Assembly (NCBI GenBank): GCA_035504415.1
Contig: DATJRY010000007.1
Span: 186,001 to 250,000, forward strand
DNA length: 64,000 bases
Direction of reading: 5' to 3'
Source of the DNA: Candidatus Sulfotelmatobacter sp.
GTDB lineage: Bacteria > Vulcanimicrobiota > Vulcanimicrobiia > Vulcanimicrobiales > Vulcanimicrobiaceae
A program made the position numbers and the translations under genes. The notes under the pieces were generated by a model. The model ran no database searches. It was not told the origin of the DNA and saw only the letters and a program-made list of their open reading frames with translations. This document shows positions 44,122 to 51,621 of this stretch, piece by piece. Position 1 is the first letter of the stretch; each line of letters opens with the position of its first letter.

Positions 44122-44128
44122 CCTCCTT
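44122..44128 (-). promoter_or_regulatory. Ribosome binding site deciding the CTG start of mscL
   Basis: AAGGAGG on the minus strand, five bases before the CTG codon at 44116. No ATG, GTG or TTG lies at a suitable distance in the mscL frame. Confidence 0.75.
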
Positions 44129-44275
44129 CCGCTGAGCCGTCGCTCGCCTGGGTCCCAGCTGAGCGCCTTTGCAGTCCCTTGACGTTACGCGCTATGTTTG
44201 CCTTCACTTTCGCGATCCGGGGGCCGATATCTGACACAGAGACGGCTCGTATACAGCGAGGATGTTTTCGCGCAC

Positions 44276-44542
44276 ATGGATGTCCCCGAAAATCTCGACA
44301 CATTTCTCCTCGACCTGCTGAAGGAAGAGGGCGGAGCGGTCCAGCTCGATGCCGAGGATCGAGCATTCATCGACCGTATCCTCAAATCGATCACGCATGG
44401 GAGCAAGGGCATCTTCGTTGTCCTGCACCCGGATGATCGCATGCAGTACATGCTGCTGAACACGAACCGCGCCGGCGCGATCGCGCTGCTGGCGCGCGTC
44501 ATGCAACGGACCGCCGAGGCGCTCGAAGCCGACCTCGACTGA
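44276..44542 (+). CDS. Hypothetical small protein
   Basis: 88 residues from the ATG at 44276 (MDVPENLDTFLLDLLKEEGG), acidic and helical, with FIDRILKSITHGSKGIFVVL in the middle and an acidic tail EADLD. A longer version from 44198 is possible but its first 26 residues look random. A GAGG lies ~14 bases upstream, so initiation is uncertain. Divergent from mscL across a 160-bp gap. Not recognised. Confidence 0.55.
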   Translation: MDVPENLDTFLLDLLKEEGGAVQLDAEDRAFIDRILKSITHGSKGIFVVLHPDDRMQYMLLNTNRAGAIALLARVMQRTAEALEADLD

Positions 44543-44635
44543 CGGCGCGACGCTTCGTTCGCCGAGGAACGCGAGCGTCGACGGCCACCCTCTCGCCTCG
44601 GCTGGGATCGGCCCGGCCGGCGCGAAGCGCAGCGT

Positions 44636-44938
44636 GTGGCATCCGACGCACTCGACGGCTACCTGCTCGACGGCCGGCCCGGCAAGGCCGAGGCGATCGC
44701 GGCCGCGCTGGCGGCGCCGTCCGATGAGCCGCGCGCGCAGCCGTTCTACCGGGCGTTGCGCGCGGTCGGCGTCAACGCCGCCGACGATGCCTTGTTGGCG
44801 CTGCGGCTCGTCCTGGGCGGCGGAGCGGCCGACGACGCGGGTATTCGCGCCGCCCGGGCGGCGCGCGCCGCCGTCCACGACGGGTCGGACCCCGACCGAG
44901 CGAACTGGCACAAAGTCATGGGAACGATTCGCGGCTGA
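44636..44938 (+). CDS. Hypothetical small protein, Ala-rich helical
   Basis: 100 residues from a GTG; weak ribosome site, so the start is uncertain. Ala/Arg/Asp-rich, probably all helical (GRPGKAEAIAAALAAP, LLALRLVLGGGAADDA), ending WHKVMGTIRG. Its TGA overlaps the ATG of the next gene (TGATG), which supports it being a real gene. No family recognised. Confidence 0.5.
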   Translation: MASDALDGYLLDGRPGKAEAIAAALAAPSDEPRAQPFYRALRAVGVNAADDALLALRLVLGGGAADDAGIRAARAARAAVHDGSDPDRANWHKVMGTIRG

Positions 44939-45306
44939 TGTGGAACGCGCGCCCGTTCCGGCTGCGTTACCCCCAAGCAATGCGCCTCGTGCCCGCCGTC
45001 ATCGCCTTGGGCCTCCTTGCCATCCCCCTCCCGGGGTTGGCGCAGGGGACGGCGCCCGCTGCGGTCGACGGCGGTACGATCGAAGGCCGCGTGACCAACG
45101 TCGACTACCAGCGCGGACTGCTGCACGTCGAGACGTCGCGCAAGGTCAACTTCGAGGTCTCGGTCATGCCGACGACCAGCATCCAGACCTCCGACCCCGG
45201 CTATCACGCGATCACCGACGTCTCGCGCGGCTCGAAGGTCTCGATCCTCGCCTCGCGCATCGGCGGCAAGCTCGTCGCGCAGATCATCAAGCTGTTCAAG
45301 CACTGA
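44938..45306 (+). CDS. Small secreted protein, DUF5666-like
   Basis: 122 residues from the coupled ATG, or 108 from the ATG at 44980, which gives a cleaner signal peptide (MRLVPAVIALGLLAIPLPGL, cut after LAQG). The mature part (EGRVTNVDYQRGLLHVETSR, ASRIGGKLVAQIIKLF) has the strand pattern of small OB-fold-like DUF5666 domains. It ends 19 bp before the peptidoglycan-recycling operon but shows no functional link. Confidence 0.6.
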   Translation: MWNARPFRLRYPQAMRLVPAVIALGLLAIPLPGLAQGTAPAAVDGGTIEGRVTNVDYQRGLLHVETSRKVNFEVSVMPTTSIQTSDPGYHAITDVSRGSKVSILASRIGGKLVAQIIKLFKH

Positions 45307-45325
45307 CCGCGTCGAAGGCGCGGTG

Positions 45326-46891
45326 ATGCCCCCGACTGCCGAGTTGGAAGGGCTGGCGCGTGGGACGCTGGCCGTCGGGTTCGCCGGAGCGAACGTCGCC
45401 GACGCGCCGCTCGGCGAGCTGCGCGCGCTCGCGCCCGGTGCGATCACGCTGTTCGCCCGCAACGCGGGCGACGGCACCGAGCTGCCCGCGTTGATCGCCG
45501 CGCTGCGCTCGCTGGGCGCGCCGCCGCCGCTGATCGCGATCGATCAGGAGGGCGGCCGCGTCGCGCGGCTGCGCACGGGCGTCGCGCCGTTGCCGTCGGC
45601 GATGGCCGTCGGCGCAGGCGGTGATCCGGCAGCCGCGCGCGCGCTGGGCACGCTGCTTGGGCGCGACCTGGCGACGCTCGGGATCAGCGTCGACTTGGCG
45701 CCGGTGGCCGATCTCGCGCTGGCGCCGGGCAGCACCGTGATCGGCACGCGCGCCTATGGCGACGACCCGCGTGCCGTCGCGCCGTTCGTGACCGCGTTCG
45801 CCGAGGGCCTCGAACGCGGCGGCGTCGCGGCGACACTCAAACATTTCCCGGGTCACGGTGCGACCGCGCTCGACTCGCACGCGGAGCTGCCGCGCGTCAC
45901 GACCGACGCCGCCACGCTGCGCGTGCGCGAGCTCGTCCCGTTCGCGGCGGCGATCGAGGCCGGCGCGTCCTCGCTCGTGCTGACCGCGCACCTGATCGTC
46001 GGCGCGCTGGACGCCACGCTGCCGGCCTCGCTCGCGCCGGCGACCTACCGGCTGTTGCGCGAGGAGCTTCGCTTCGCGGGCGTCGCCGCCACCGATTGTC
46101 TGGAGATGGACGCGATCGCGGGCGGCATCGGCACCGTCGAGGGTGCGGTCGCGGCGCTCGCCGCCGGCGCCGATCTGGTGCTGATCAGCCACCACCTGGA
46201 GTTGGCGCGCGACGCGGTCGCGGCGATCGTGCGCGCGGTCGAGAGCGGCCGGCTGCCACGCGCGCGTTTGGAAGAAGCGCACGCGCGCGTGCTGCGCTTG
46301 CGCGAGCGGTACGCGCAGCTGCGGCCCGCGGCGGCGGAGGCGGTCGACACGGCTGCGCCGCTGGCGGCCGCGCGCCGTGCGGTCACGAGCGTTCGCGGCG
46401 CGGCGCGGTTACGCAGCGGCGCGCCGGTGACGGTGATCTCGTTCGAAGGCACGCTCGGCGATGCGGCGGCGGCATCGGGTGCGCGCCCGGGCGCCGACGC
46501 GCCCTCGCTCAGCGCAGCGCTGCGGCGGCGGCGCTGGAAGAGCGAGCTGATGCGCGTCCCGCTCGTCCCCGACGCGGACGACCTCGAGCTGCTGCTCGAG
46601 CACGTCCCGCGGCTGGGCGAGCGCGAGTTCGTGCTGGTCGTGCGGCGCGCCGACCTGCATCCGGCGCAGCGCGAAGCCGTCGCGCGCATCCTGGCGCTCG
46701 CGCCCGACGCGCTGATCGTCTCGGCGCGTGAACCGTACGACGCCGTGGCGTGGCCCGCCGCGCAGCGCGTCGTCTGCTGCTACGGCGACGACGCGCTGGC
46801 GTTCGAGGGTCTGGCCGACGTCCTCGACGGCCGCGCGCCGGCGAGTGGGACGCTGCCGGTGCGGATCGGGCAGGGCACCGCTGTTCGCTGA
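45326..46891 (+). CDS. nagZ: Beta-N-acetylglucosaminidase NagZ (GH3), two-domain
   Basis: 521 residues; ATG directly after an in-frame GTG, AAGG upstream. GH3 signature: LIAIDQEGGRVARLR, KHFPGHGATALDSHAELP (the Asp/His dyad peculiar to NagZ), and TDCLEMDAI with the nucleophile Asp. A ~170-residue C-terminal alpha/beta domain follows, as in Bacillus-type NagZ and unlike the ~340-residue single-domain proteobacterial enzymes. No signal peptide, so it acts in the cytoplasm on GlcNAc-(anhydro)MurNAc products. First gene of the recycling operon. Confidence 0.88.
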   Translation: MPPTAELEGLARGTLAVGFAGANVADAPLGELRALAPGAITLFARNAGDGTELPALIAALRSLGAPPPLIAIDQEGGRVARLRTGVAPLPSAMAVGAGGDPAAARALGTLLGRDLATLGISVDLAPVADLALAPGSTVIGTRAYGDDPRAVAPFVTAFAEGLERGGVAATLKHFPGHGATALDSHAELPRVTTDAATLRVRELVPFAAAIEAGASSLVLTAHLIVGALDATLPASLAPATYRLLREELRFAGVAATDCLEMDAIAGGIGTVEGAVAALAAGADLVLISHHLELARDAVAAIVRAVESGRLPRARLEEAHARVLRLRERYAQLRPAAAEAVDTAAPLAAARRAVTSVRGAARLRSGAPVTVISFEGTLGDAAAASGARPGADAPSLSAALRRRRWKSELMRVPLVPDADDLELLLEHVPRLGEREFVLVVRRADLHPAQREAVARILALAPDALIVSAREPYDAVAWPAAQRVVCCYGDDALAFEGLADVLDGRAPASGTLPVRIGQGTAVR

Positions 46892-47915
46892 GGTCGATGC
46901 CGTCGTTCGCGCCGCGCTCGCCCAGCGCTACAGCGCGGCGGTCGTGCGGATCGAGCAGGGCGGCCGGGTGCGCTTCGAGCGTGCCTACGGGCGCTTGGGC
47001 GATGACGCGGCCGCGGGGCCGGTGCAAGTCGACACGCGCTTCGACCTCGCCTCGATCACCAAGGTCTTCGTCGCCACCGTCGCACTCGACGCGGTCGCGC
47101 GCGGGACCCTGGCGCTCGACGCGCCGCTGCTCGATCTCGTCCCGGAGTGGCGCGCGAACGAGCATGCACCGATCGTGCTGCGCCGGCTGCTCGCGCACGA
47201 CGGTGGCTTTCGCAGCGGGGCCGACTGGCGCACCCTGCTCGACCGCGACGTCGAGGCGTTCGCGTTGACCGAACCGCTGGCCGCACCGGTCGGCGAACGG
47301 GTGATCTACAGCGACTTGGGCTTCATCGCGCTGGGCGTCGTGCTGGCGCGCGCGCACGCGACCAGCCTGCGCACGCTGGTCGACGCGCGGCTGCGCGCGT
47401 TCGGCGCGCGTTCGACCGCGTTCACGCCGGCCGGACGCGAGCGCGCGAGCATCCCGGCGACCGAGACCGATGCCTGGCGCGGCGGCGTGCAGGGCGTCGT
47501 GCACGACGAGAAGGCGTACTTGCTGCGCGGGATCGCCGGCCACGCCGGGCTGTTCGGCGACGCGTGCGATGCGGCGGCGCTGACCGAGTGGTATCTGGGC
47601 GCGCTGCACGGCCGGCCGACCCCGCTCGACCGCGGCCTGGCCCGCGAGGCGGTGCACCAGCAGGCCTGGGATCCGGTCTTGCGCCGCGGCCTGGGGTGGG
47701 CGCTCAAGACGACCGGCGAGAACTCGTGCGGGACGCGGATGAGTGCGGACACCTTCGGCCACACCGGCTTCACCGGGACGAGCGTATGGGCGGATCCGCA
47801 GCGCGACCTGAGCGTCGTGCTGCTGACCAACGCCGTGCACTACGGTCGCGGTGACCTGCGCGCGGTGCGCGCGGCGGTCTGCGACGCGGCCGTCGCCGCG
47901 GTGGACGCCGCATGA
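46845..47915 (+). CDS. Serine hydrolase of class C beta-lactamase fold, AmiE-like amidase candidate
   Basis: About 345-356 residues. Active-site motifs of the penicillin-binding/class C family: DLASITKVF (SxxK), IYSDLGFIALG (YxD in place of YxN) and FGHTGFTGT (HTG in place of KTG). In Bacillus subtilis the neighbour of nagZ is amiE, a beta-lactamase-fold N-acetylmuramoyl-L-alanine amidase that removes peptides from MurNAc before NagZ acts; the same neighbourhood here suggests the same job. No signal peptide is visible. Start unclear: GTG at 46845 overlaps nagZ; homology-like sequence begins at LFAEVDAVV, where CTG at 46881 follows GGGCAGGG. Its stop overlaps anmK (ATGA). Confidence 0.78.
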   Translation: MGRCRCGSGRAPLFAEVDAVVRAALAQRYSAAVVRIEQGGRVRFERAYGRLGDDAAAGPVQVDTRFDLASITKVFVATVALDAVARGTLALDAPLLDLVPEWRANEHAPIVLRRLLAHDGGFRSGADWRTLLDRDVEAFALTEPLAAPVGERVIYSDLGFIALGVVLARAHATSLRTLVDARLRAFGARSTAFTPAGRERASIPATETDAWRGGVQGVVHDEKAYLLRGIAGHAGLFGDACDAAALTEWYLGALHGRPTPLDRGLAREAVHQQAWDPVLRRGLGWALKTTGENSCGTRMSADTFGHTGFTGTSVWADPQRDLSVVLLTNAVHYGRGDLRAVRAAVCDAAVAAVDAA

Positions 47916-49000
47916 GGATCGCCGGCGCCATCTCGGGCACCTCGCTCGACGGGATCGACGTCGCGATCTGCAGCGTCGAGCCCGACGGCGCCGGGGTGCG
48001 CGTGGCCTGCGAGCGCTTCGCCACCGTGCCGTTCGACGAGCACCTGCGCGCGCGCATCGTGGCCGCCTATCCGCCGGCGCGCGTCGACGCGCGCGTGGTG
48101 TCGGCACTGCACGCCGTCGTCGGCGAAGCGTTCGGCGAGGCGATCGCGCGGGTCGCCGGCGAGACGGCGCTCGACGCGGTCGCCTCGCACGGCGTGACGC
48201 TCGCGCACGACGGCGACGCGCACCACTCGCTGCAGATCGGCGACCCGTTTCGCATCCGCGAGCGCGTCCGCGCGACGGTGATCAGCGACTTTCGCTCGGC
48301 CGACACGGCCGCGGGCGGGAGCGGTGCGCCGCTCGTTCCGGCGGTCGACCGGCTCTTGTTCGGCGCGCACGCGCCGTGCGTCGCGCTCAACGTGGGCGGC
48401 ATCGCGAACCTCACCGTGCTGCCCGACGGCATCGCGTTCGACTGCGGCCCGGCCAACTTGCCGCTCGACACGTACCTCGCGCTGCGCACCGGCGGCGCGC
48501 AGCGCTACGACGCCGGCGGCGCGCGCGCGCTGGCGGGCAACCCCGACAGCGCGCTGCTCGACGAGCTGCTGGCCGATCCGTACTTCGCGCAGCCGCCCCC
48601 GAAGTCGACCGGGCGCGAGCGCTACGGCGCGGCGTACGTCGCGGCACTGCGGCCGCGACTCGACGCGCTGCCGCTGAACGACGCGCTGGCGACGCTGGCC
48701 GCGCTCACGGTGCGCACGGTGGCCGGCGCCGTGCGCGCGCACGCGCCCGACGCGCGGCTGCTGATCGTCGCCGGCGGCGGCGTGCACAACGCGGCGCTGT
48801 TCACCGGTTTGCAGGCGCAGCTGGCCGGCGTACGCGTCGCGAGCGCGGCCGCGTTCGGCGTCGATCCCGACGCCAAGGAAGCGATCGCGTTCGCGGTGCT
48901 CGGGCACGAGACGCTGCACGGGCGGCCCGGCAACGTGCCCAGCGCGACCGGCGCGCGCGGCCCGCGCGTGCTCGGGACGATCGCGCCGTTCGCGCGCTGA
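47912..49000 (+). CDS. anmK: Anhydro-N-acetylmuramic acid kinase
   Basis: 362 residues, standard length. N-terminal ISGTSLDGIDVAICSVEPD (the name-giving SGTSxDG motif), VASHGVTLAHD, LNVGGIANLTVLPDG and a C-terminal VAGGGVHNAALFTGLQAQL match the AnmK pattern of the Hsp70/actin-like kinase fold. It cleaves the 1,6-anhydro bond of anhydroMurNAc while phosphorylating it, giving MurNAc-6-P for MurQ two genes downstream. ATGA overlap with the upstream hydrolase. Confidence 0.93.
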   Translation: MRIAGAISGTSLDGIDVAICSVEPDGAGVRVACERFATVPFDEHLRARIVAAYPPARVDARVVSALHAVVGEAFGEAIARVAGETALDAVASHGVTLAHDGDAHHSLQIGDPFRIRERVRATVISDFRSADTAAGGSGAPLVPAVDRLLFGAHAPCVALNVGGIANLTVLPDGIAFDCGPANLPLDTYLALRTGGAQRYDAGGARALAGNPDSALLDELLADPYFAQPPPKSTGRERYGAAYVAALRPRLDALPLNDALATLAALTVRTVAGAVRAHAPDARLLIVAGGGVHNAALFTGLQAQLAGVRVASAAAFGVDPDAKEAIAFAVLGHETLHGRPGNVPSATGARGPRVLGTIAPFAR

Positions 49001-49040
49001 GCGGCAAGGACGGGCTCGGACCGCGCCGGAAGGCGGCGGG

Positions 49041-49934
49041 ATGATCGTGATCGGGGTCGACGCCGGCGGTTCGCAGACGCACGCGGCGTCGGCGCAGGAC
49101 GGGACGCTCGTGCGCGAGGCGCGCGGGCCGGCGGCCAACCCGAGCGCGCTCGGGATGGATGCCGCGGCGGCCGCCATCGTCTCGACGATCCAGGACGTGC
49201 TGGCCGGCGCGGCGCCCGCGGCGATCTACGTCGGCGCCGCCGGCGCCGGCCGTCTCGCCATCGCCGCGGCGCTGCGCGCGCAGTTGGCGACGGTCTATCC
49301 GGCCGCCCGGCTACAGGTCGGCGACGACGCGTCGATCGCGCTGCGCGCCGCGATCCCCGACGGCGACGGCGCGGTGCTGATCGCCGGAACCGGCTCGATC
49401 GCGTACGCCGAGCGCGGCGGGAACGCGCACCGCTTGGGTGGTCTGGGATGGCTGGCCGGGGACGAAGGCGCGGGGTTTTGGATCGCCCTGCAAGCCGTCA
49501 AGCTGTACGGCCGCGTCCTGGACGCTCGCGCGCCGCGCGACGAGACGACCGATCTGGTCGCGGCGGCGCTCGACGCGCCCGATCGCGATCGCTATCTGGC
49601 CGCGCTCTACGACGCGCCGCTGCGACCCGCAACGCTGGCGGCGCTCGCGCCGCGCATCATCGCGCTCGCCGGCGCGGGCAACCGCGCGTCGACGAAGATC
49701 GTGCAGCAGGCGGCGCTCGAGTTGGGCGACCTCGCCAAGGGCATCCTGCGCGCCGCCGGGTTGACCGACGCGCCGCGCATCGCCCTGGCCGGCGGCCTGT
49801 TGCGGGAGAACAGCCTGCTCTCGTTCTTGCTCGAGACGCGGTTGAACGGCGACGTGCCGGGCGTCGAGATCGTCAAAGGCGGCGACGAAGCGGTGCACGG
49901 TGCGCTGCGCCTGGCCGCGCGCATGGCCGGATGA
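49041..49934 (+). CDS. MurNAc/GlcNAc kinase of the BadF/BadG family (MurK/NagK-like)
   Basis: 297 residues. IGVDAGGSQTHAASA (phosphate 1), VLIAGTGSIAYAERGG (phosphate 2), GLGWLAGDEGAGFWIALQAV and IALAGGLLREN are the BadF/BadG/BcrA-type ATPase motifs used by GlcNAc kinases. MurK of Clostridium acetobutylicum, of the same family, phosphorylates both MurNAc and GlcNAc at O6. Between anmK and murQ, with NagZ and an AmiE-like enzyme upstream, MurNAc is a sensible substrate. The ATG has GGAAGGCGGCGG upstream; the stop overlaps murQ by ATGA. Confidence 0.85.
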   Translation: MIVIGVDAGGSQTHAASAQDGTLVREARGPAANPSALGMDAAAAAIVSTIQDVLAGAAPAAIYVGAAGAGRLAIAAALRAQLATVYPAARLQVGDDASIALRAAIPDGDGAVLIAGTGSIAYAERGGNAHRLGGLGWLAGDEGAGFWIALQAVKLYGRVLDARAPRDETTDLVAAALDAPDRDRYLAALYDAPLRPATLAALAPRIIALAGAGNRASTKIVQQAALELGDLAKGILRAAGLTDAPRIALAGGLLRENSLLSFLLETRLNGDVPGVEIVKGGDEAVHGALRLAARMAG

Positions 49935-50818
49935 GCGAGCTGCCGTCGACGGAGGCCGTCGACCCCGCCACCGCGAGCATCGATCGGCTCGAGGGCACGC
50001 AGCTGGCGCGCACGCTGCTCGAGACGCACCGCGCGGCGGTCGACGCGGCGGTCGCCGCGGCGGACGCGGTGGCGGCCGCGACCGACGCCGTCGTCACGGC
50101 GCTGCGCGGCGACGGACGCGTCGTGCTGGTCGGGGCGGGGACGAGCGGACGGCTGGCGGTCCTCGACGCCGCCGAGCTGCCGCCGACGTTCGGGGCCGAT
50201 CCGGCGCGCGTGCAAGCGCGCATCGCCGGCGGCGAGGCGGCCTTGCGCCGCGCGGTCGAAGGTGCGGAGGACGACGCGGCGGCCGGCGCGCACGCGGTCG
50301 CCGACGTCGGCGCGCACGACGTCGTGATCGGGATCTCGGCCAGCGGCGGCGCGCCGTTCGTGCGCGCCGCGCTGCAGGCCGCGCGCGCGCGCGGCGCGCG
50401 CACAATCGCGATCGTGAACGCGCCCGCGACCCCGTTGGCGGCCGCTGCCGACGTCGCGATCGTCGCCGTCAGCGGCGCCGAGCCGATCGCCGGCTCGACC
50501 CGTCTGCGCGCGGGCACGGCGCAGAAGATCGTGCTCAACGCCATCTCGACCGGCGCGATGATCCGGCTGGGGAAAACCTATCGCAACCGGATGGTCGATC
50601 TGGTCGCGACCAACGCCAAGCTGCGCGCGCGCGCCGAACGGCTGGTCCGCGAGCTGGCCGGCGCGCAGGTCGATGCGCCGGCGCTGCTCGCGGCGGCGGG
50701 TGGCTCGGTGAAGGTCGCCATCGTGATGGCCCGTCGCGGCGTTGATCGCGCCGCGGCCGAACGTCTGCTGGCGCAGAGCGACGGCCGGTTGGCGGCCGTC
50801 ATCGAAGGTCGAGCGTGA
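49931..50818 (+). CDS. murQ: N-acetylmuramic acid 6-phosphate etherase
   Basis: 295 residues, SIS-fold. Characteristic GAGTSGRLAVLDAAELPPTF, RIAGGEAALRRAVEGAEDD (acidic catalytic residues), GISASGGAPFVRAAL and the late STRLRAGTAQKIVLNAIST match MurQ. It removes D-lactate from MurNAc-6-P to give GlcNAc-6-P. The last 20 bases overlap the convergent GNAT gene. Confidence 0.94.
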   Translation: MSELPSTEAVDPATASIDRLEGTQLARTLLETHRAAVDAAVAAADAVAAATDAVVTALRGDGRVVLVGAGTSGRLAVLDAAELPPTFGADPARVQARIAGGEAALRRAVEGAEDDAAAGAHAVADVGAHDVVIGISASGGAPFVRAALQAARARGARTIAIVNAPATPLAAAADVAIVAVSGAEPIAGSTRLRAGTAQKIVLNAISTGAMIRLGKTYRNRMVDLVATNAKLRARAERLVRELAGAQVDAPALLAAAGGSVKVAIVMARRGVDRAAAERLLAQSDGRLAAVIEGRA

Positions 50819-51203
50819 CGGCCAGCGCGCCGCGCTCGGCGTAGCCGAGCAGCGCGAAGAGCGCGCGCAACCCGGCGTCCGGCGGCACGACCGCTTCCAT
50901 GCGCACCACCTCGAGCTGCGCCAAGCGGCCGCGCAGCGTCGCCAGCAGCGCCGAGCCGATGCCGCGGCCGCGGTGCTCGGGATCGACCCACAGGTCGCGC
51001 AGCTCGGCGGTCAGCCCGCGTTCGGTCGAGATCGCGAACGCGACCGAGACGCAGCCGGCCGCCACGCCGTCGTCATAGGCCAGCCAGACGAAGCCGTAGT
51101 CGGGCCGCTCGATGAACAGTGCGAGCGCGTCACCGAGCGCGGCCTGGTCGGAACGGAAGGACGACATCAGCGCGAAGGCGTCGAAGCGTTCCGGGCTGGC
51201 CAT
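50799..51203 (-). CDS. GNAT-family N-acetyltransferase
   Basis: 134 residues from the ATG at 51203; a GTG at 51221 with a GGAAG site is a plausible alternative. Acetyl-CoA-binding motif A is clear: ELRDLWVDPEHRGRGIGSAL, followed by the usual ALFALLGYAERGALAVTLDL. Substrate unknown. Convergent with murQ (20-bp overlap) and divergent from the secreted protein at 51240. Confidence 0.82.
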   Translation of the reverse strand: MASPERFDAFALMSSFRSDQAALGDALALFIERPDYGFVWLAYDDGVAAGCVSVAFAISTERGLTAELRDLWVDPEHRGRGIGSALLATLRGRLAQLEVVRMEAVVPPDAGLRALFALLGYAERGALAVTLDLR

Positions 51204-51239
51204 GGTGCGGCACTCGATCACGAGAGGACTTCCATCACG

Positions 51240-51620
51240 ATGACGTTCGACTTGCTCCGCCGTTCGCTTCTCGCCCTGTCCGCCGGCGCGCTGGCGCTGA
51301 CGGTCGTCCCCGCCGCGGCGGGAGCGCAGGACGCCGCGCCGCCCGGCGGCAAGTGGCGCGACTGCCACGGCTACGTGCGCCACGTCTCCGACACCAACAT
51401 CCGCGTGCACTGCATCGACGGCGTGCCGGCCGACCTCTCGTTCTTGTACGCGCCCAACTACCGCGCGCTGTTCGAAGACGGCAAGAGCGAGCAGACCAAA
51501 GCCCTCACGCCCGGTACGCCGGTCCACATCGTGTTCACCCAATCGCTGGGCGTGCGCAAAGCGGTGAAGATCTACATCATGAACGCGCACGGTCACGGGA
51601 TGTTCGGGTTCGGCAGCTAG
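51240..51620 (+). CDS. Small secreted protein of unknown function
   Basis: 126 residues. Signal peptide MTFDLLRRSLLALSAGALAL, cleavage likely after AAAGAQ. The mature protein has two Cys (RDCHGYVRHVSDTNIRVHCI), probably a disulfide, and ends with a strand-rich TQSLGVRKAVKIYIMN followed by HGHGMFGFGS. Ribosome site GAGAGGA about 11 bases before the ATG. Followed two bases later by the DUF4127 gene. Not recognised. Confidence 0.65.
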   Translation: MTFDLLRRSLLALSAGALALTVVPAAAGAQDAAPPGGKWRDCHGYVRHVSDTNIRVHCIDGVPADLSFLYAPNYRALFEDGKSEQTKALTPGTPVHIVFTQSLGVRKAVKIYIMNAHGHGMFGFGS

Positions 51621-51621
51621 C

